Part shown: positions 8,380 to 17,384 of the stretch, piece by piece | How the letters are laid out: each line of letters opens with the position of its first letter | Numbering within the stretch: position 1 is the first letter of the stretch | Source of the DNA: Planctomycetaceae bacterium | GTDB taxonomy: Bacteria > Planctomycetota > Planctomycetia > Planctomycetales > Planctomycetaceae | Direction: 5' to 3' | NCBI GenBank assembly: GCA_041398825.1 | Contig: JAWKTX010000011.1 | Coordinates: 204,493-268,492, forward strand | DNA length: 64,000 bases | Program-made: the position numbers and the translations under genes | Notes under the pieces: model-generated | The model's database searches: none | Told to the model about the DNA's origin: nothing | The model's input: the letters and a program-made list of their open reading frames with translations, nothing else

Positions 8380-9669
8380 ATGAAGCAACACTGTTCGCGT
8401 CTTGCTTCATTTCCAAGCAATGGATCGATCATGAACGGCCCGTCCAATTCAACCGCATTCAATCATGAATACGCAGGACAAGTCGGAGCAGCGGAACGTG
8501 CCGCGTTTCGCTTCCACCATCGTACCGACTCACCTCAGGCAGCCACCAACCAGGTCGAAGGTTCCGGCCGTCCCCCCGAAGAGTCCGAATCTGCGGCCCT
8601 CAAACCAACACTGCAACGCCCGCGAGGTCGAATGCTAATCGCCATTCTTATGCTCGCGGCCTGTGCATCGGGTGTCCTGACAGTCTGGGACAATCTCTTT
8701 CGCTACAAGGCCTACGGTGTTGTCACCGGAAGAATCATTGACGTCGCGACTCCCATCGATGGTATTCTTGAATCTGTCCATGTGCGAGAGGGACAGGTCG
8801 TCCACCAGAATACATTGCTGGCAAAAGTCTCAGACCTTGAATACGAACAGAAACTCGAACGCATTGCTGATGAACTCAGAATCGTCGAAGCCACTCTGAC
8901 GGCCGAGATGGCTCGAATCAAATGGCAGTCTCATGTCGACGAAACCGAAATGACTCGCGCCATTGCGGAGTTTCATGAAGCAACAGGCACGATCCACAAG
9001 GAACATGGCACCCTTGAGATTCTGCGTGATCAGCTCGAACGGACACGGATCGAACGAGAACAGCGTGCCACAACGGCTTCGGACTTGATCGAAAAAACAA
9101 TTGAAGAGCGATCGCACGCCGAGAAACTCGAATCACTCCACGAATCACTCACGGTGCTGAAGGAACGAGCACAACGTGCGGAAGAGACGCCACGTCTTGG
9201 TACGGAGCAAATTGAACCAATTTCTGCCAAAGCAGATTCATTGCTCAATGAAATCGATCGGATCAGAGAGTGGATGGCGCAGGGAATGCTCAAGGCACCG
9301 GTCAATGGCATAGTACTTCGTCGCCATCATCCAGCCGGTGAATGTATCAAATCTCATGAGCAAATCTTCTCCGTGCTCGAAGAGGGCACGGTCGAGATCG
9401 AACTCTTCGTACATCAGGACATTTCCGACACATTCGAAGTCGGAGATCGAGTCAACCTGAACATCGAACCCTTCAAGTCCCCGGTGGAGTGCGAAGTCAT
9501 TGCGATCGGAAGCGAACATCGGCGTCCACCAGAACACATTGAGATCTTCTATCGATCAAACGTCCGGCTGCTGCCCGTGAAACTCAGACCAACGGGTCCT
9601 GAAGCAAACGACGCGAGACTCCGTATCGGTGCAGTCGCAAGACTTCCTCATATCGGAGCACGCGGCTAG
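8380..9669 (+). CDS. HlyD-like membrane fusion protein
   Basis: A periplasmic adaptor that would link an inner-membrane machine to an outer-membrane step. The 429-residue protein has an ~84-residue hydrophilic N-terminus, one membrane span (residues ~85-105), the first half of a biotinyl-lipoyl domain (VATPIDGILESVHVREGQVV), a long charged coiled coil (~150-290), the returning lipoyl half (LKAPVNGIVLRRHHPAGE) and a beta-barrel (VEIELFVHQDISDTFEVGDRVNLNI). This plan recalls Alg44, but I see no PilZ c-di-GMP motif in the N-terminus. ATG at 8431 is an alternative start. Its TAG stop lies inside the target duplication of a MITE. Confidence 0.8.
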   Translation: MKQHCSRLASFPSNGSIMNGPSNSTAFNHEYAGQVGAAERAAFRFHHRTDSPQAATNQVEGSGRPPEESESAALKPTLQRPRGRMLIAILMLAACASGVLTVWDNLFRYKAYGVVTGRIIDVATPIDGILESVHVREGQVVHQNTLLAKVSDLEYEQKLERIADELRIVEATLTAEMARIKWQSHVDETEMTRAIAEFHEATGTIHKEHGTLEILRDQLERTRIEREQRATTASDLIEKTIEERSHAEKLESLHESLTVLKERAQRAEETPRLGTEQIEPISAKADSLLNEIDRIREWMAQGMLKAPVNGIVLRRHHPAGECIKSHEQIFSVLEEGTVEIELFVHQDISDTFEVGDRVNLNIEPFKSPVECEVIAIGSEHRRPPEHIEIFYRSNVRLLPVKLRPTGPEANDARLRIGAVARLPHIGARG

Positions 9670-9770
9670 CAGCCTGTTGAAAAACGGGACGGGCTCGACC
9701 AGGAGACCTTAGAACACGATGGTTCCCAGTCGTCCTGCGTGTCTGTCCCGGTTTTTCAACGGACAGCTAG
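9666..9770 (+). mobile_element. MITE-like inverted-repeat element, copy 2
   Basis: A 97-bp element (9670-9766) begins CAGCCTGTTGAAAAAC and ends GTTTTTCAACGGACAG. It is flanked by perfect CTAG duplications at 9666-9669 and 9767-9770. The left CTAG contains the TAG stop of the HlyD-like gene, so insertion left that protein unchanged. The terminal repeats pair over ~20 bases and could also act as a transcription terminator. By eye it differs from the reversed copy 3 at about ten positions. Confidence 0.85.
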
Positions 9771-10013
9771 CCCTCTGATAAACGACCAAACACAGACTCG
9801 TCACGGTACTGCGAGCGTGACGCGAAACACTCCACGATCGCCGGCAATGGTAACCTAACGGTCCATTGCCGGTAACAACACGAATCAGTCTGTGGGGATG
9901 TACCCGAAATTCCCCGACTGTAAAAAACTCAAACCATGCATGGGCCAGGAGTTGGCATGGGCTGAGGCATTTCGCAGGGAATAAACTCCACCAAGTAGAA
10001 ATTCTTCAGGGAC
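9771..10013. other. Gap between MITE copy 2 and the receiver-like gene
   Basis: No gene is supported here. A GC-balanced stretch near 9835-9875 has a partial inverted repeat (CCGGCAATGG...CCATTGCCGG) that could form a stem of ten pairs; no T-run follows it. Confidence 0.45.
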
Positions 10014-11066
10014 ATGAAACATTTCACATCAAACGCAACGTCGATACTTATCATCGAAACCGATCCCGTAAAGAGGGAGATGATCCAGAGAACGCTGGCC
10101 GAATCAGAAGCATCAATTGCCATTGCTTCAAGCACAACTGATGCTGTTGCCATTGCAGAATCGAGCAGCAGCCTTCGCCTGATTATCTGTCGCATGCACG
10201 GCGTAAACATCGATGGCCTGGAGCTTACAAGGTACCTGCGAGCACAGCCCCGCGACAACAAATTAACGATCCTGATTGTCGTTCCCGAGGAGTTGCTGAA
10301 TCAGGCCGGCGAGGCCATCGAGGCCGGTGCCGATGATGTGCTCATAGAGCCATTTGAAGCTCGCGAATTGAGAATGCTGACGGACTTTTTTCCATCCCGA
10401 AGACACCGCCGTATCGATGCTGCCCACGCCGCGAACAACGGATGCCCGGAACCTGCGAAAGATTCTTTGAATGCAGCCCATTCTCCGGCGACAACGTCTT
10501 TCGTCCGTCCGTTTTTTGATACGCAGTCAATGAGGTACACCTTCCAGGCTTCGCCTGACCAGATTGAAGCATGGCTGACCGATGAACGTGTCACGCAAGT
10601 CACGCTCGACCGTATCATGACCTGTCCCGAATGCAATGCCGCACCAACATTTCGCTTCGGATGCAGCCATTGTGGTAGTGCAATGGTGACTCAGGACAAT
10701 CTGATTCATCACTATGCCTGCGGACATGTCGGTCCGGAATCTCAGTTTGTGCATGGTCACTCTGACATTTCCTGTCCGAAATGTCGCCACAGCGGATTGG
10801 TTGCCGGTTCAGATTTTGAACTGACTGCTGGCGTCTTCAGATGCAATGACTGCACTCGCACGGTGAATGCGCTTTCTCTGATCGGACACTGTGTCTGCTG
10901 CAACCACAGATTTGATGCAAAGACAGCAACGATCGTTGATGTTCAGGGATTCTACGTCCACGGGATCCGCCCGATTCATCTGCGTACCGACTCCTCACCG
11001 GAGACCCGTCAAAACTGTGAGTCTGGAAAGGCTCAAACAACTTCACCACGTCGGGTCACGGTTTGA
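10014..11066 (+). CDS. Degenerate receiver domain with cysteine-cluster (TackOD1-like) output domain
   Basis: The 350-residue protein starts with a CheY-like receiver fold (residues ~9-122). The phosphoacceptor Asp is replaced by Arg60 (LIICRMHGVNIDGLE), the catalytic Lys by Glu112 (VLIEPF), and one of the two metal-binding acids by Thr (IIETDP). It therefore cannot be phosphorylated in the normal way. Residues ~200-310 hold cysteine/histidine clusters, CPEC, CSHCGS, HYACGHVG, CPKC, CNDC and CVCCNHRF, that look like consecutive zinc sites. The order recalls the TackOD1 output domain; I am only moderately sure of that name. It is followed after 55 bases by the GGDEF gene. Confidence 0.75.
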   Translation: MKHFTSNATSILIIETDPVKREMIQRTLAESEASIAIASSTTDAVAIAESSSSLRLIICRMHGVNIDGLELTRYLRAQPRDNKLTILIVVPEELLNQAGEAIEAGADDVLIEPFEARELRMLTDFFPSRRHRRIDAAHAANNGCPEPAKDSLNAAHSPATTSFVRPFFDTQSMRYTFQASPDQIEAWLTDERVTQVTLDRIMTCPECNAAPTFRFGCSHCGSAMVTQDNLIHHYACGHVGPESQFVHGHSDISCPKCRHSGLVAGSDFELTAGVFRCNDCTRTVNALSLIGHCVCCNHRFDAKTATIVDVQGFYVHGIRPIHLRTDSSPETRQNCESGKAQTTSPRRVTV

Positions 11067-11121
11067 TTGCCGGGATCGAAATCTGATTCCATCAAAGCAA
11101 TCCCAGGAAGTACAAAGTCCC

Positions 11122-12069
11122 ATGCAATACAACGAAGCAAAATTAACGGTTGGCCTCGAATCGGCCGGACGCAACTGTGTTGTCACCGCCCAGACTCGTC
11201 TCGCGGAGATTATGGAAGCAGCGCCGGATCTGGAGGACTACCTCCTCGTGGAAGATGAATGTGGCAATCCCATTGGAATTGTCGCACAGGAAGATCTCCG
11301 GTCACGATTGAAGTCTGCCACACCTTTAGAGAGACGGCGGTGGCTGGACATGCCCGTCGAATCAACTCTGAGCAACCGAATGCACATGCCGATTCCGGCA
11401 GGGTTCATCACGGGAACATCAAAAACGTCATCGCCGAACGAACTGAACCACGAATGCACGGCTATCATGCATGACAGGAAGCTTGTCGGGCTGGCAACCG
11501 ATGAAGACTTCTTTATCAGCTGGCGTTCAGTGGAGGCATCGCTCAAACATGCAATGGATGACGCTATCACTCGCCTGCCGAACAGGGCGGCTTTTGATCG
11601 TCATCTTGTACTGGAATGTCGCAGAGCTAGGCAAACGGGCCATTCCGTTGCAGTGATCCTGTTTGACGTTGACCATTTCAAGGAAGTCAACGACCGATTC
11701 GGGCATGCAGCCGGAGACGCAATTCTGCGGGCGATCGCTGAAGCACTGAGATCGTCTCTGCGATCATACGATTTGGTCGCTCGATTCGGCGGAGATGAAT
11801 TTGCCGCGATTTGCAGCGGATGTCGCCCCGGTGAAATTGATGAGACGCTCAAACGAATTGGCAGGAAACTGCAGGATCTACGATCAAACATCTCCTTGCC
11901 TTGCCCGTCACCCACCCTGTCGATTGGAGCATGTGTGGCTCACGACGAAAACGCACTCTCCGCTCCTGACCGCCTGCCAGAGGAAGCAGACAAGTGTTTG
12001 TATCTGGCAAAGCGAAATGGTCGCAATCAGGCTTACGCCACAGAACTGGGTGTAGAGTTCTCCTGTTAG
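11122..12069 (+). CDS. Diguanylate cyclase with N-terminal CBS-like region
   Basis: Makes cyclic di-GMP from two GTP. The 315-residue protein has a CBS-like N-terminal half (YLLVEDECGNPIGIVAQEDL) and a complete GGDEF domain from about residue 150: DAITRLPNRAAFDRHL, FDVDHFKEVNDRFGHAAGD, the active-site GGDEF, and YLAKRNGRNQAY. RSYD sits exactly five residues before GGDEF, so the RxxD product-inhibition site is intact. I start at 11122 (MQYNEAK) behind CCAGGAAG; the frame extends 77 codons upstream into the previous gene without support. The TAG stop falls in the left target duplication of MITE copy 3. Confidence 0.9.
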   Translation: MQYNEAKLTVGLESAGRNCVVTAQTRLAEIMEAAPDLEDYLLVEDECGNPIGIVAQEDLRSRLKSATPLERRRWLDMPVESTLSNRMHMPIPAGFITGTSKTSSPNELNHECTAIMHDRKLVGLATDEDFFISWRSVEASLKHAMDDAITRLPNRAAFDRHLVLECRRARQTGHSVAVILFDVDHFKEVNDRFGHAAGDAILRAIAEALRSSLRSYDLVARFGGDEFAAICSGCRPGEIDETLKRIGRKLQDLRSNISLPCPSPTLSIGACVAHDENALSAPDRLPEEADKCLYLAKRNGRNQAYATELGVEFSC

Positions 12070-12170
12070 CTGTCCGTTGAAAAACCGGGACAGGCACGCA
12101 GGACGACTGGAGACCGTCGTGTTTTAAGGTTTCCTGCCAGAGCCAGTCCCGTTTTTCAACAGGCTGTTAG
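12066..12170 (-). mobile_element. MITE-like inverted-repeat element, copy 3 (inverted)
   Basis: A 97-bp element (12070-12166) starts CTGTCCGTTGAAAAACC and ends GTTTTTCAACAGGCTG. It is flanked by perfect TTAG duplications at 12066-12069 and 12167-12170. It is in reverse orientation to copy 2 and about 90% identical to it by eye. The TAG stop of the GGDEF gene lies in the left duplication. Together with copy 2 it forms a 2.3-kb inverted-repeat bracket around the two regulator genes. Confidence 0.85.
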
Positions 12171-12282
12171 ATGGGGTATCCGGACATCAGGCGATGTTCT
12201 CAGAGCGTCATACATTCTTCAGCGCGGGTTGTCTCTCAGCGTTGGCATCAGAACGACCTTCAGGTTAATCGGGCTGTATCAA

Positions 12283-13565
12283 ATGTTGATCGAATGGGCA
12301 AATTGGGTTCGCAGCTTGCGGCCGGACGAACTCGTTGTCGTTCTCGGCGTACTTCTGCTGGTCGATGCGCCACGGTATGCCTACAGTGCTGTCCTGATGG
12401 CGGTATGGGACTTGCTGAAAGGCATTTGGCGGCTCGACGTTCCGTACCATCGCTCGGAGAGTTTTGACTATTGCCCTGACGTTTGCGTCATTATTGCCGG
12501 CTACAACGAAGGGGAGACGATTGCGAAGACGATGATGTCCGTTTGGAACCGTTACCCAAAAATTGAGCTGGTGGTCATTGACGATGGCTCCACGGACAAC
12601 ATGTACGAAGAAGCAAGAAAATGCGCCGCAGGTCGAGATGGCATTACGGTGGTCCGGCGGGAAGAGAGAGGAGGAAATCGTCTGCGCTGAATCTGGGACT
12701 GCATTATGCCACCGCCGAAATCGTTGTCACAGTCGATGCCGACTCAATGCTTTCTGAGACGGCAATTTACGAATTACTTCAACCTCTGAAAGATCCAAAG
12801 GTCGCTGCCGTTTCCGCAACCGTTCTCGCCTGGAATCCCTTTGACAATTTGTGCTCGCTTCTACAGGCCTACGAGTATCGGCAAACAATCTTCATCAGCC
12901 GTATGGCGCGCGGAAGAATGGGGATGCTGGCAATCGTCTCGGGAGCATTCGGAGCATTTCGCACAAGCGTCCTCAAACAACTGGGTGGATGGGACGTTGG
13001 CCCCGGGGAAGATGGCGACCTGACACTTCGCATCCGGAAAGCGGGATACGAAGTTGGTGTCGCCCCCTACGCAAACTGTTTCACGAATGTGCCGACATCC
13101 TGGATTCGGTTGTTCTGGCAGCGTTGCCGATGGGATCGCACCGTCATCACATTTGAGTGCCGCAAACATGAAGACATGGGATATCCATGGCGCAATAACT
13201 TTCGATGGTCGAACTGCCTGATGATGATGGAACGGTGGTTCTTTAACGTCATCTGCGTGTACACATTCTGGTTGTACGGCGTTTGGTTATTACTGGCCTA
13301 CCCCGGAAGCTGCATGAAACTGATTCCATTGCTCTACTGCTGTGGAATCTGCATCGAACTCATTCAGATGATGGTTCTCCTGTATTACTCCGACCGTCTG
13401 AAGCAGGATCTGTTGCTGGCAGCCGTATTGCCCTTCTACCCGCTCTATCAGGTCTTCATGAAAGCGGTGAACGTTTTCGCACTCACGCGGGAAATTTTTA
13501 TCCGGGACTCAGGACGAAATAATTTCGTTCCTGTTCGCGTCCGCAATGCCACCTGGCGATGGTAG
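12283..13565 (+). pseudogene. GT2 polysaccharide synthase, broken by a one-base frameshift
   Basis: A membrane glycosyltransferase of the processive GT2 class (cellulose/PNAG/alginate-synthase-like). The first frame (to 12690) has an N-terminal membrane segment and VIIAGYNEGETI and VVIDDGSTD. The second frame (from ~12675) has KSSALNLGL, VDADSML, GPGEDGDLTLRI, the QRCRW motif and about three C-terminal membrane spans. The two are joined exactly across GGAGGAAATCG: restoring one base gives the conserved GG-K-S-S-A-L-N motif and a 427-residue protein. This may be a real inactivating deletion, a sequencing error or a -1 slip. A TTG at 12229 is an alternative start. Confidence 0.85.
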
Positions 13566-13823
13566 CCTGAAATATGCGGCCTCCTCGCCATACGGGCATG
13601 ACCACGTCAAAACGGAGGTGAATCGCCCCTGATGGAGGTATGAATTGACTTCAACGGTCCGTTGGACAGTGAAAATCGCGTCAGTCTCAAAAATCGAACC
13701 TCCTGAACGCGACAGTGTCCCGCCAGATGCAGTAACCTGCTCAGTGAGAACAGAAGTTCGGATGCAGCCGCCGACTTACGGCGACCAAACTTCAAGAATT
13801 CAACGCAACTAGCCAGAATTGCC

Positions 13824-14351
13824 ATGACGACCGATCCGGAAACACACCCTGAGGGAACTGACGAAGCGAGTCCACTCGATAACTCGCCCAACGCAGCCGC
13901 CAACGACTTCGTCGATGCAGAATCTGTACGCCAGGAAGCGGCGTCGCGGCCCAAAGAGTTGTACGAAGCCAGCCTGGCCAACGCCTGTGCCGCCGGACGG
14001 ATAGCTGATGAGTTGCGAGGTCAGAATATTCTGGTACTTGATATGACAAAGTTGACATCTATCGTCGACTTCTTTGTCATTGCAACCGCCACGAGCAAGC
14101 GCCAGATGCACGCCATCGCGGATGAGGTCAATCGTAAACTGAAGCGCGAAGACGGTAACACACGCATCAGTATCGAGGGTTACCGGACCGAAGGAAACTG
14201 GGTACTGGCGGACTACGGCGATGTTGTCCTGCACGTCTTCACACCAGAAGGACGGTTGCTCTATCGTCTTGAGCAATTGTGGGCCGACGCCGTCCCCATT
14301 GACTGGCAGACAGGTAAACCAACTCAGGCCTCGTCCGAATCGGATTCATGA
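13824..14351 (+). CDS. rsfS: Ribosome silencing factor (RsfS/YbeB/Iojap family)
   Basis: RsfS binds L14 on the 50S subunit and blocks subunit joining when nutrients are short. The 175-residue protein has a ~50-residue acidic N-terminal extension, then the family domain: NILVLDMTKLTSIVDFFVIATATSKRQMHAIADEV, EGYRTEGNWVLADYGDVVLHVF and LEQLWADAVPIDW. The N-terminal extension is longer than in E. coli. It ends three bases before the stop of the convergent amidohydrolase gene, with no visible terminator between them. Confidence 0.93.
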   Translation: MTTDPETHPEGTDEASPLDNSPNAAANDFVDAESVRQEAASRPKELYEASLANACAAGRIADELRGQNILVLDMTKLTSIVDFFVIATATSKRQMHAIADEVNRKLKREDGNTRISIEGYRTEGNWVLADYGDVVLHVFTPEGRLLYRLEQLWADAVPIDWQTGKPTQASSESDS

Positions 14352-14354
14352 CAA

Positions 14355-17249
14355 TCAGTCAACAGGCCACCGAATTTCATTCGCTGCGCGATGCAAAGTT
14401 GCGTCAATTTCGCGCCCGAGATGGCCAGCCTTTGGGCTGACGCGTGTGTTCATCAACGCAACTAGTGTCAGACCATCATGCCGCCGAATCACGATCGTGG
14501 CCGTACCAGACAGTGATCCCGTGTGCCAATGATTAACTTTGTCTGTTCCCACCACACGGTTCTGCCACCCCATTGAATAGTAAACGTCTGCCGGCTTGCC
14601 ATCCTTGTCAAATCCGGCAAGTCCATCAGGTCTTGAATACATCGTACGGATGCTGTCTTCTCCGAGAATTGGACACGCTTCGACGTTATCAAACGACGAA
14701 GCAAAGGCCGCCACATCTGACGCAGACGCAATCCATCCGCCATGTGAATCCATCGCTTCAAGAAACCATGCCCCATACGGCCAGGGAGTCTCCTGATCGA
14801 GATCAGCTGCAAACACAGACTTTCCAGTGCCAGGCTGATAATAACGCACCTCGTTTGCGGCCCGGTCACGGAGTCTGGTTGCCCCGATTCTCATGGAGGT
14901 CACGCCAATCGGTTTCAATACGTGCTCTTTCACATATTCTTCATAGGTCAGCCCGGTCCTGACTTCAATCACACGCCCCAGTAAACAGTAGCCGAAGTTC
15001 GAATACGCATATCGCTCACCAGGATCAAAATCGAGTGGATACGAAAACATCGCCTTGATAACGGCGGCCTGGTCGGCAGGAGGTGCAACGCCGGTCTGTT
15101 TCGCGAATTCAACCGACTTAAACATGGCATCGAATGACTGGCCACGATCCCATCCTCCACGATGCTGCAGCAAGTGCCTGATTGTGATGTCTCTCAGACG
15201 GCGATCGAACGCACTTCCCGCAGAAGTAATGTCAGACTCGTAGTCCAATACTTCAAAGACTTTGTCCTCCAGAGCCAGCTTTCCCTGCTCCACTAACTGC
15301 AGCACGGCGACGGCAGTGACTGGCTTCGAAATGCTGGCAATTCGAAACAAACTCTTCGTTGTCACCGGTTCTTTCGTTGCAACGTCAGCGAATCCGTAGC
15401 CACGCGCAAACTCAATTTTCCCGTGACGAGCGACAGCGACGGACACGCCGGGAACGCGGTGTTCTTCAATAAATGAATCGATGTGCTGGTCAAAGCCCGC
15501 AAACTGGAGATTAGAACGCGTATCGTTTCGATGAAGAGCCAGGTCCTTCATCTGATAGCCAGGCCCTCGCAAAACTCTGCCTGGCCGGGCATCCGTCTGC
15601 ACACCATCTTTCAGGACAGCCTCACCATTCACGATGACATGCCGAATACCTGTCGAAAGCGCCTGCGGATTCACGAAATCAGCATGATCCCTGAGTCCGG
15701 AATAGTCAAAAACAACGACGTCAGCCGCAAGACCCGTCGCAATTCGGCCTCGGTCGAACGCAAGAATATTGTTGGCCGCCGCGGCACTTGCCTGAGCAAT
15801 CGCGCGTTCCAAAGGGATCGCACCCAGGTCTCGAACATACTTGCTCAGCATCCTTGGAAACGACCCGAAGGCTCTCGGATGTGAGGCAATCCGATTTCCT
15901 CCTGCAGGTCCGACGTCGGTGCAGAATGAAACGAACGGTTGCTGCATGGCAGCAATTTTATTCGCATCCGTCATGGTTTCCGGCAGTGCGAACGCCCCAG
16001 CGCGAACGAGACTGAAGAACGTATCCCAGGGATCTTCGCCTTTAGCCGATGCGATCTCACTGACACTTAATCCATCCAGACCATCGTACTCAGCCGCATT
16101 TGTGCGACCAATGACAATCCTGGCCCAGTCCTTTCCAGCATGTCGAAACCAGTTTTCCCATCCGTCTGTTGTTTCCATTTCGTTGCGGATGGCAGCTCTC
16201 AACTCCGCATCTCCAAGTCGATTTCGCAGCGTATCATGACCTTCAGAAAAGTGGCGAGGGTGAATCAGGGCCGCTATGCCCAGCCCGTTATTCACATAAG
16301 GGTAGATGTCAGCGGTGACTTGCTGCCCGGCAGCGCGTGCCGCATTGATGCGGGCAATCGCCAGCGGCATCTTGCCCCAGTTCTGACGACCAGCAGCTTT
16401 CAGATGGAAAATATGGACGGCAGCATTACCAACCTCACCGATTTCCAGAGCTTCATCAATCGCCTCCAGCAGCTGATCCCCTTCATTCCGCATGTGGGTG
16501 TAGTAGCGCCCTCCAAACTCACCGGCAACAGACACCAACGCAGCAATCTCTTCCGTCTCCGCATAAACCGCGGGCGGGTAAATCAATGCTGTAGAAAGGC
16601 CGATCGCCCCCGCCTCCATCCCTTCCCGGACCAAAGCTTTCATCTGACTCAATTCATCGTCCGTTGGACGACGTTCGACATCGCCCAGAACAATTCGCCG
16701 CACCTGAGTATGGCCAACCGTTTGCACAACATTCACGGGCAGTCCTGCTGACTCAATCAGTCCAAAGTACTCCGCCATCGTGGAATACCCTTTTCTTGCC
16801 GCCTCAACTTCACCTAAAGGGGCAGCAGATGAACCTTCCCCGGCGTTAATTGTTGTTATTCCCTGCGACAACAGATTGATTGCCGATTTGGAATCTTCCA
16901 TCATCGGCGACGCGGTCTGCCCCATCATGTCAATGAAGCCCGGTGCCACGACAAGCCCGCTTGCTTCAATGACCTCCGTTGCATCTTCCCGATTAATGCG
17001 CCCGATCTTTACGATCTTCCCGCCTCGAATTCCAACATCGGCGCGGTACCAGGGTGCTCCGGTCCCGTCAACGACCTGCCCGCCCAGAATGGCCAGATCC
17101 AGTTTCTCCGCCGATGCAGATTCAAAAGCGGATACCAGAATACCACAGAAGATGGCGTTCCAAACGACCTGACGGAAGGACGAATGAGCAACCGCCGCAC
17201 ACTTTTTGATCAGGCAAATGCACAGCTTTTCAAATTCACAGTCGCCCAT
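14355..17249 (-). CDS. Secreted D-aminoacylase-like amidohydrolase fused to a beta-lactamase-fold serine hydrolase
   Basis: This 964-residue protein joins two hydrolases. After a signal peptide (cleavage near SASAEK, residue ~48), residues ~50-580 are an amidohydrolase of the N-acyl-D-amino-acid deacylase type (LAILGGQVVDGTGAPWYRADVGI, VVAPGFIDMMGQ, DYSGLRDHADF). The usual HxH metal pair after PGFID is replaced by MMGQ. Residues ~590-960 are a class C beta-lactamase/DD-peptidase fold with SISKP (SxxK), YSN in YAYSNFGY and HTGS (KTG-like). A role in recycling D-amino-acid peptides outside the cytoplasm is plausible but inferred. Confidence 0.85.
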   Translation of the reverse strand: MGDCEFEKLCICLIKKCAAVAHSSFRQVVWNAIFCGILVSAFESASAEKLDLAILGGQVVDGTGAPWYRADVGIRGGKIVKIGRINREDATEVIEASGLVVAPGFIDMMGQTASPMMEDSKSAINLLSQGITTINAGEGSSAAPLGEVEAARKGYSTMAEYFGLIESAGLPVNVVQTVGHTQVRRIVLGDVERRPTDDELSQMKALVREGMEAGAIGLSTALIYPPAVYAETEEIAALVSVAGEFGGRYYTHMRNEGDQLLEAIDEALEIGEVGNAAVHIFHLKAAGRQNWGKMPLAIARINAARAAGQQVTADIYPYVNNGLGIAALIHPRHFSEGHDTLRNRLGDAELRAAIRNEMETTDGWENWFRHAGKDWARIVIGRTNAAEYDGLDGLSVSEIASAKGEDPWDTFFSLVRAGAFALPETMTDANKIAAMQQPFVSFCTDVGPAGGNRIASHPRAFGSFPRMLSKYVRDLGAIPLERAIAQASAAAANNILAFDRGRIATGLAADVVVFDYSGLRDHADFVNPQALSTGIRHVIVNGEAVLKDGVQTDARPGRVLRGPGYQMKDLALHRNDTRSNLQFAGFDQHIDSFIEEHRVPGVSVAVARHGKIEFARGYGFADVATKEPVTTKSLFRIASISKPVTAVAVLQLVEQGKLALEDKVFEVLDYESDITSAGSAFDRRLRDITIRHLLQHRGGWDRGQSFDAMFKSVEFAKQTGVAPPADQAAVIKAMFSYPLDFDPGERYAYSNFGYCLLGRVIEVRTGLTYEEYVKEHVLKPIGVTSMRIGATRLRDRAANEVRYYQPGTGKSVFAADLDQETPWPYGAWFLEAMDSHGGWIASASDVAAFASSFDNVEACPILGEDSIRTMYSRPDGLAGFDKDGKPADVYYSMGWQNRVVGTDKVNHWHTGSLSGTATIVIRRHDGLTLVALMNTRVSPKAGHLGREIDATLHRAANEIRWPVD

Positions 17250-17384
17250 TTGACGCTTCCCTTACTGTTCAATTCTTCAACGGACCCACGACGTATATCG
17301 CATCACAGAGAAATTGCTCATGAAAGCATGATGGTAGGATACGCTCGCTTTCGCAAGCACGTCACCATCGTGTATCGTTGCGGA

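Noticed and set aside
12060..12180. MITE copy 3 as a simple terminator
   Set aside because: Its two ends match copies elsewhere and it carries target duplications, so an insertion explains it better, although termination may be a side effect.
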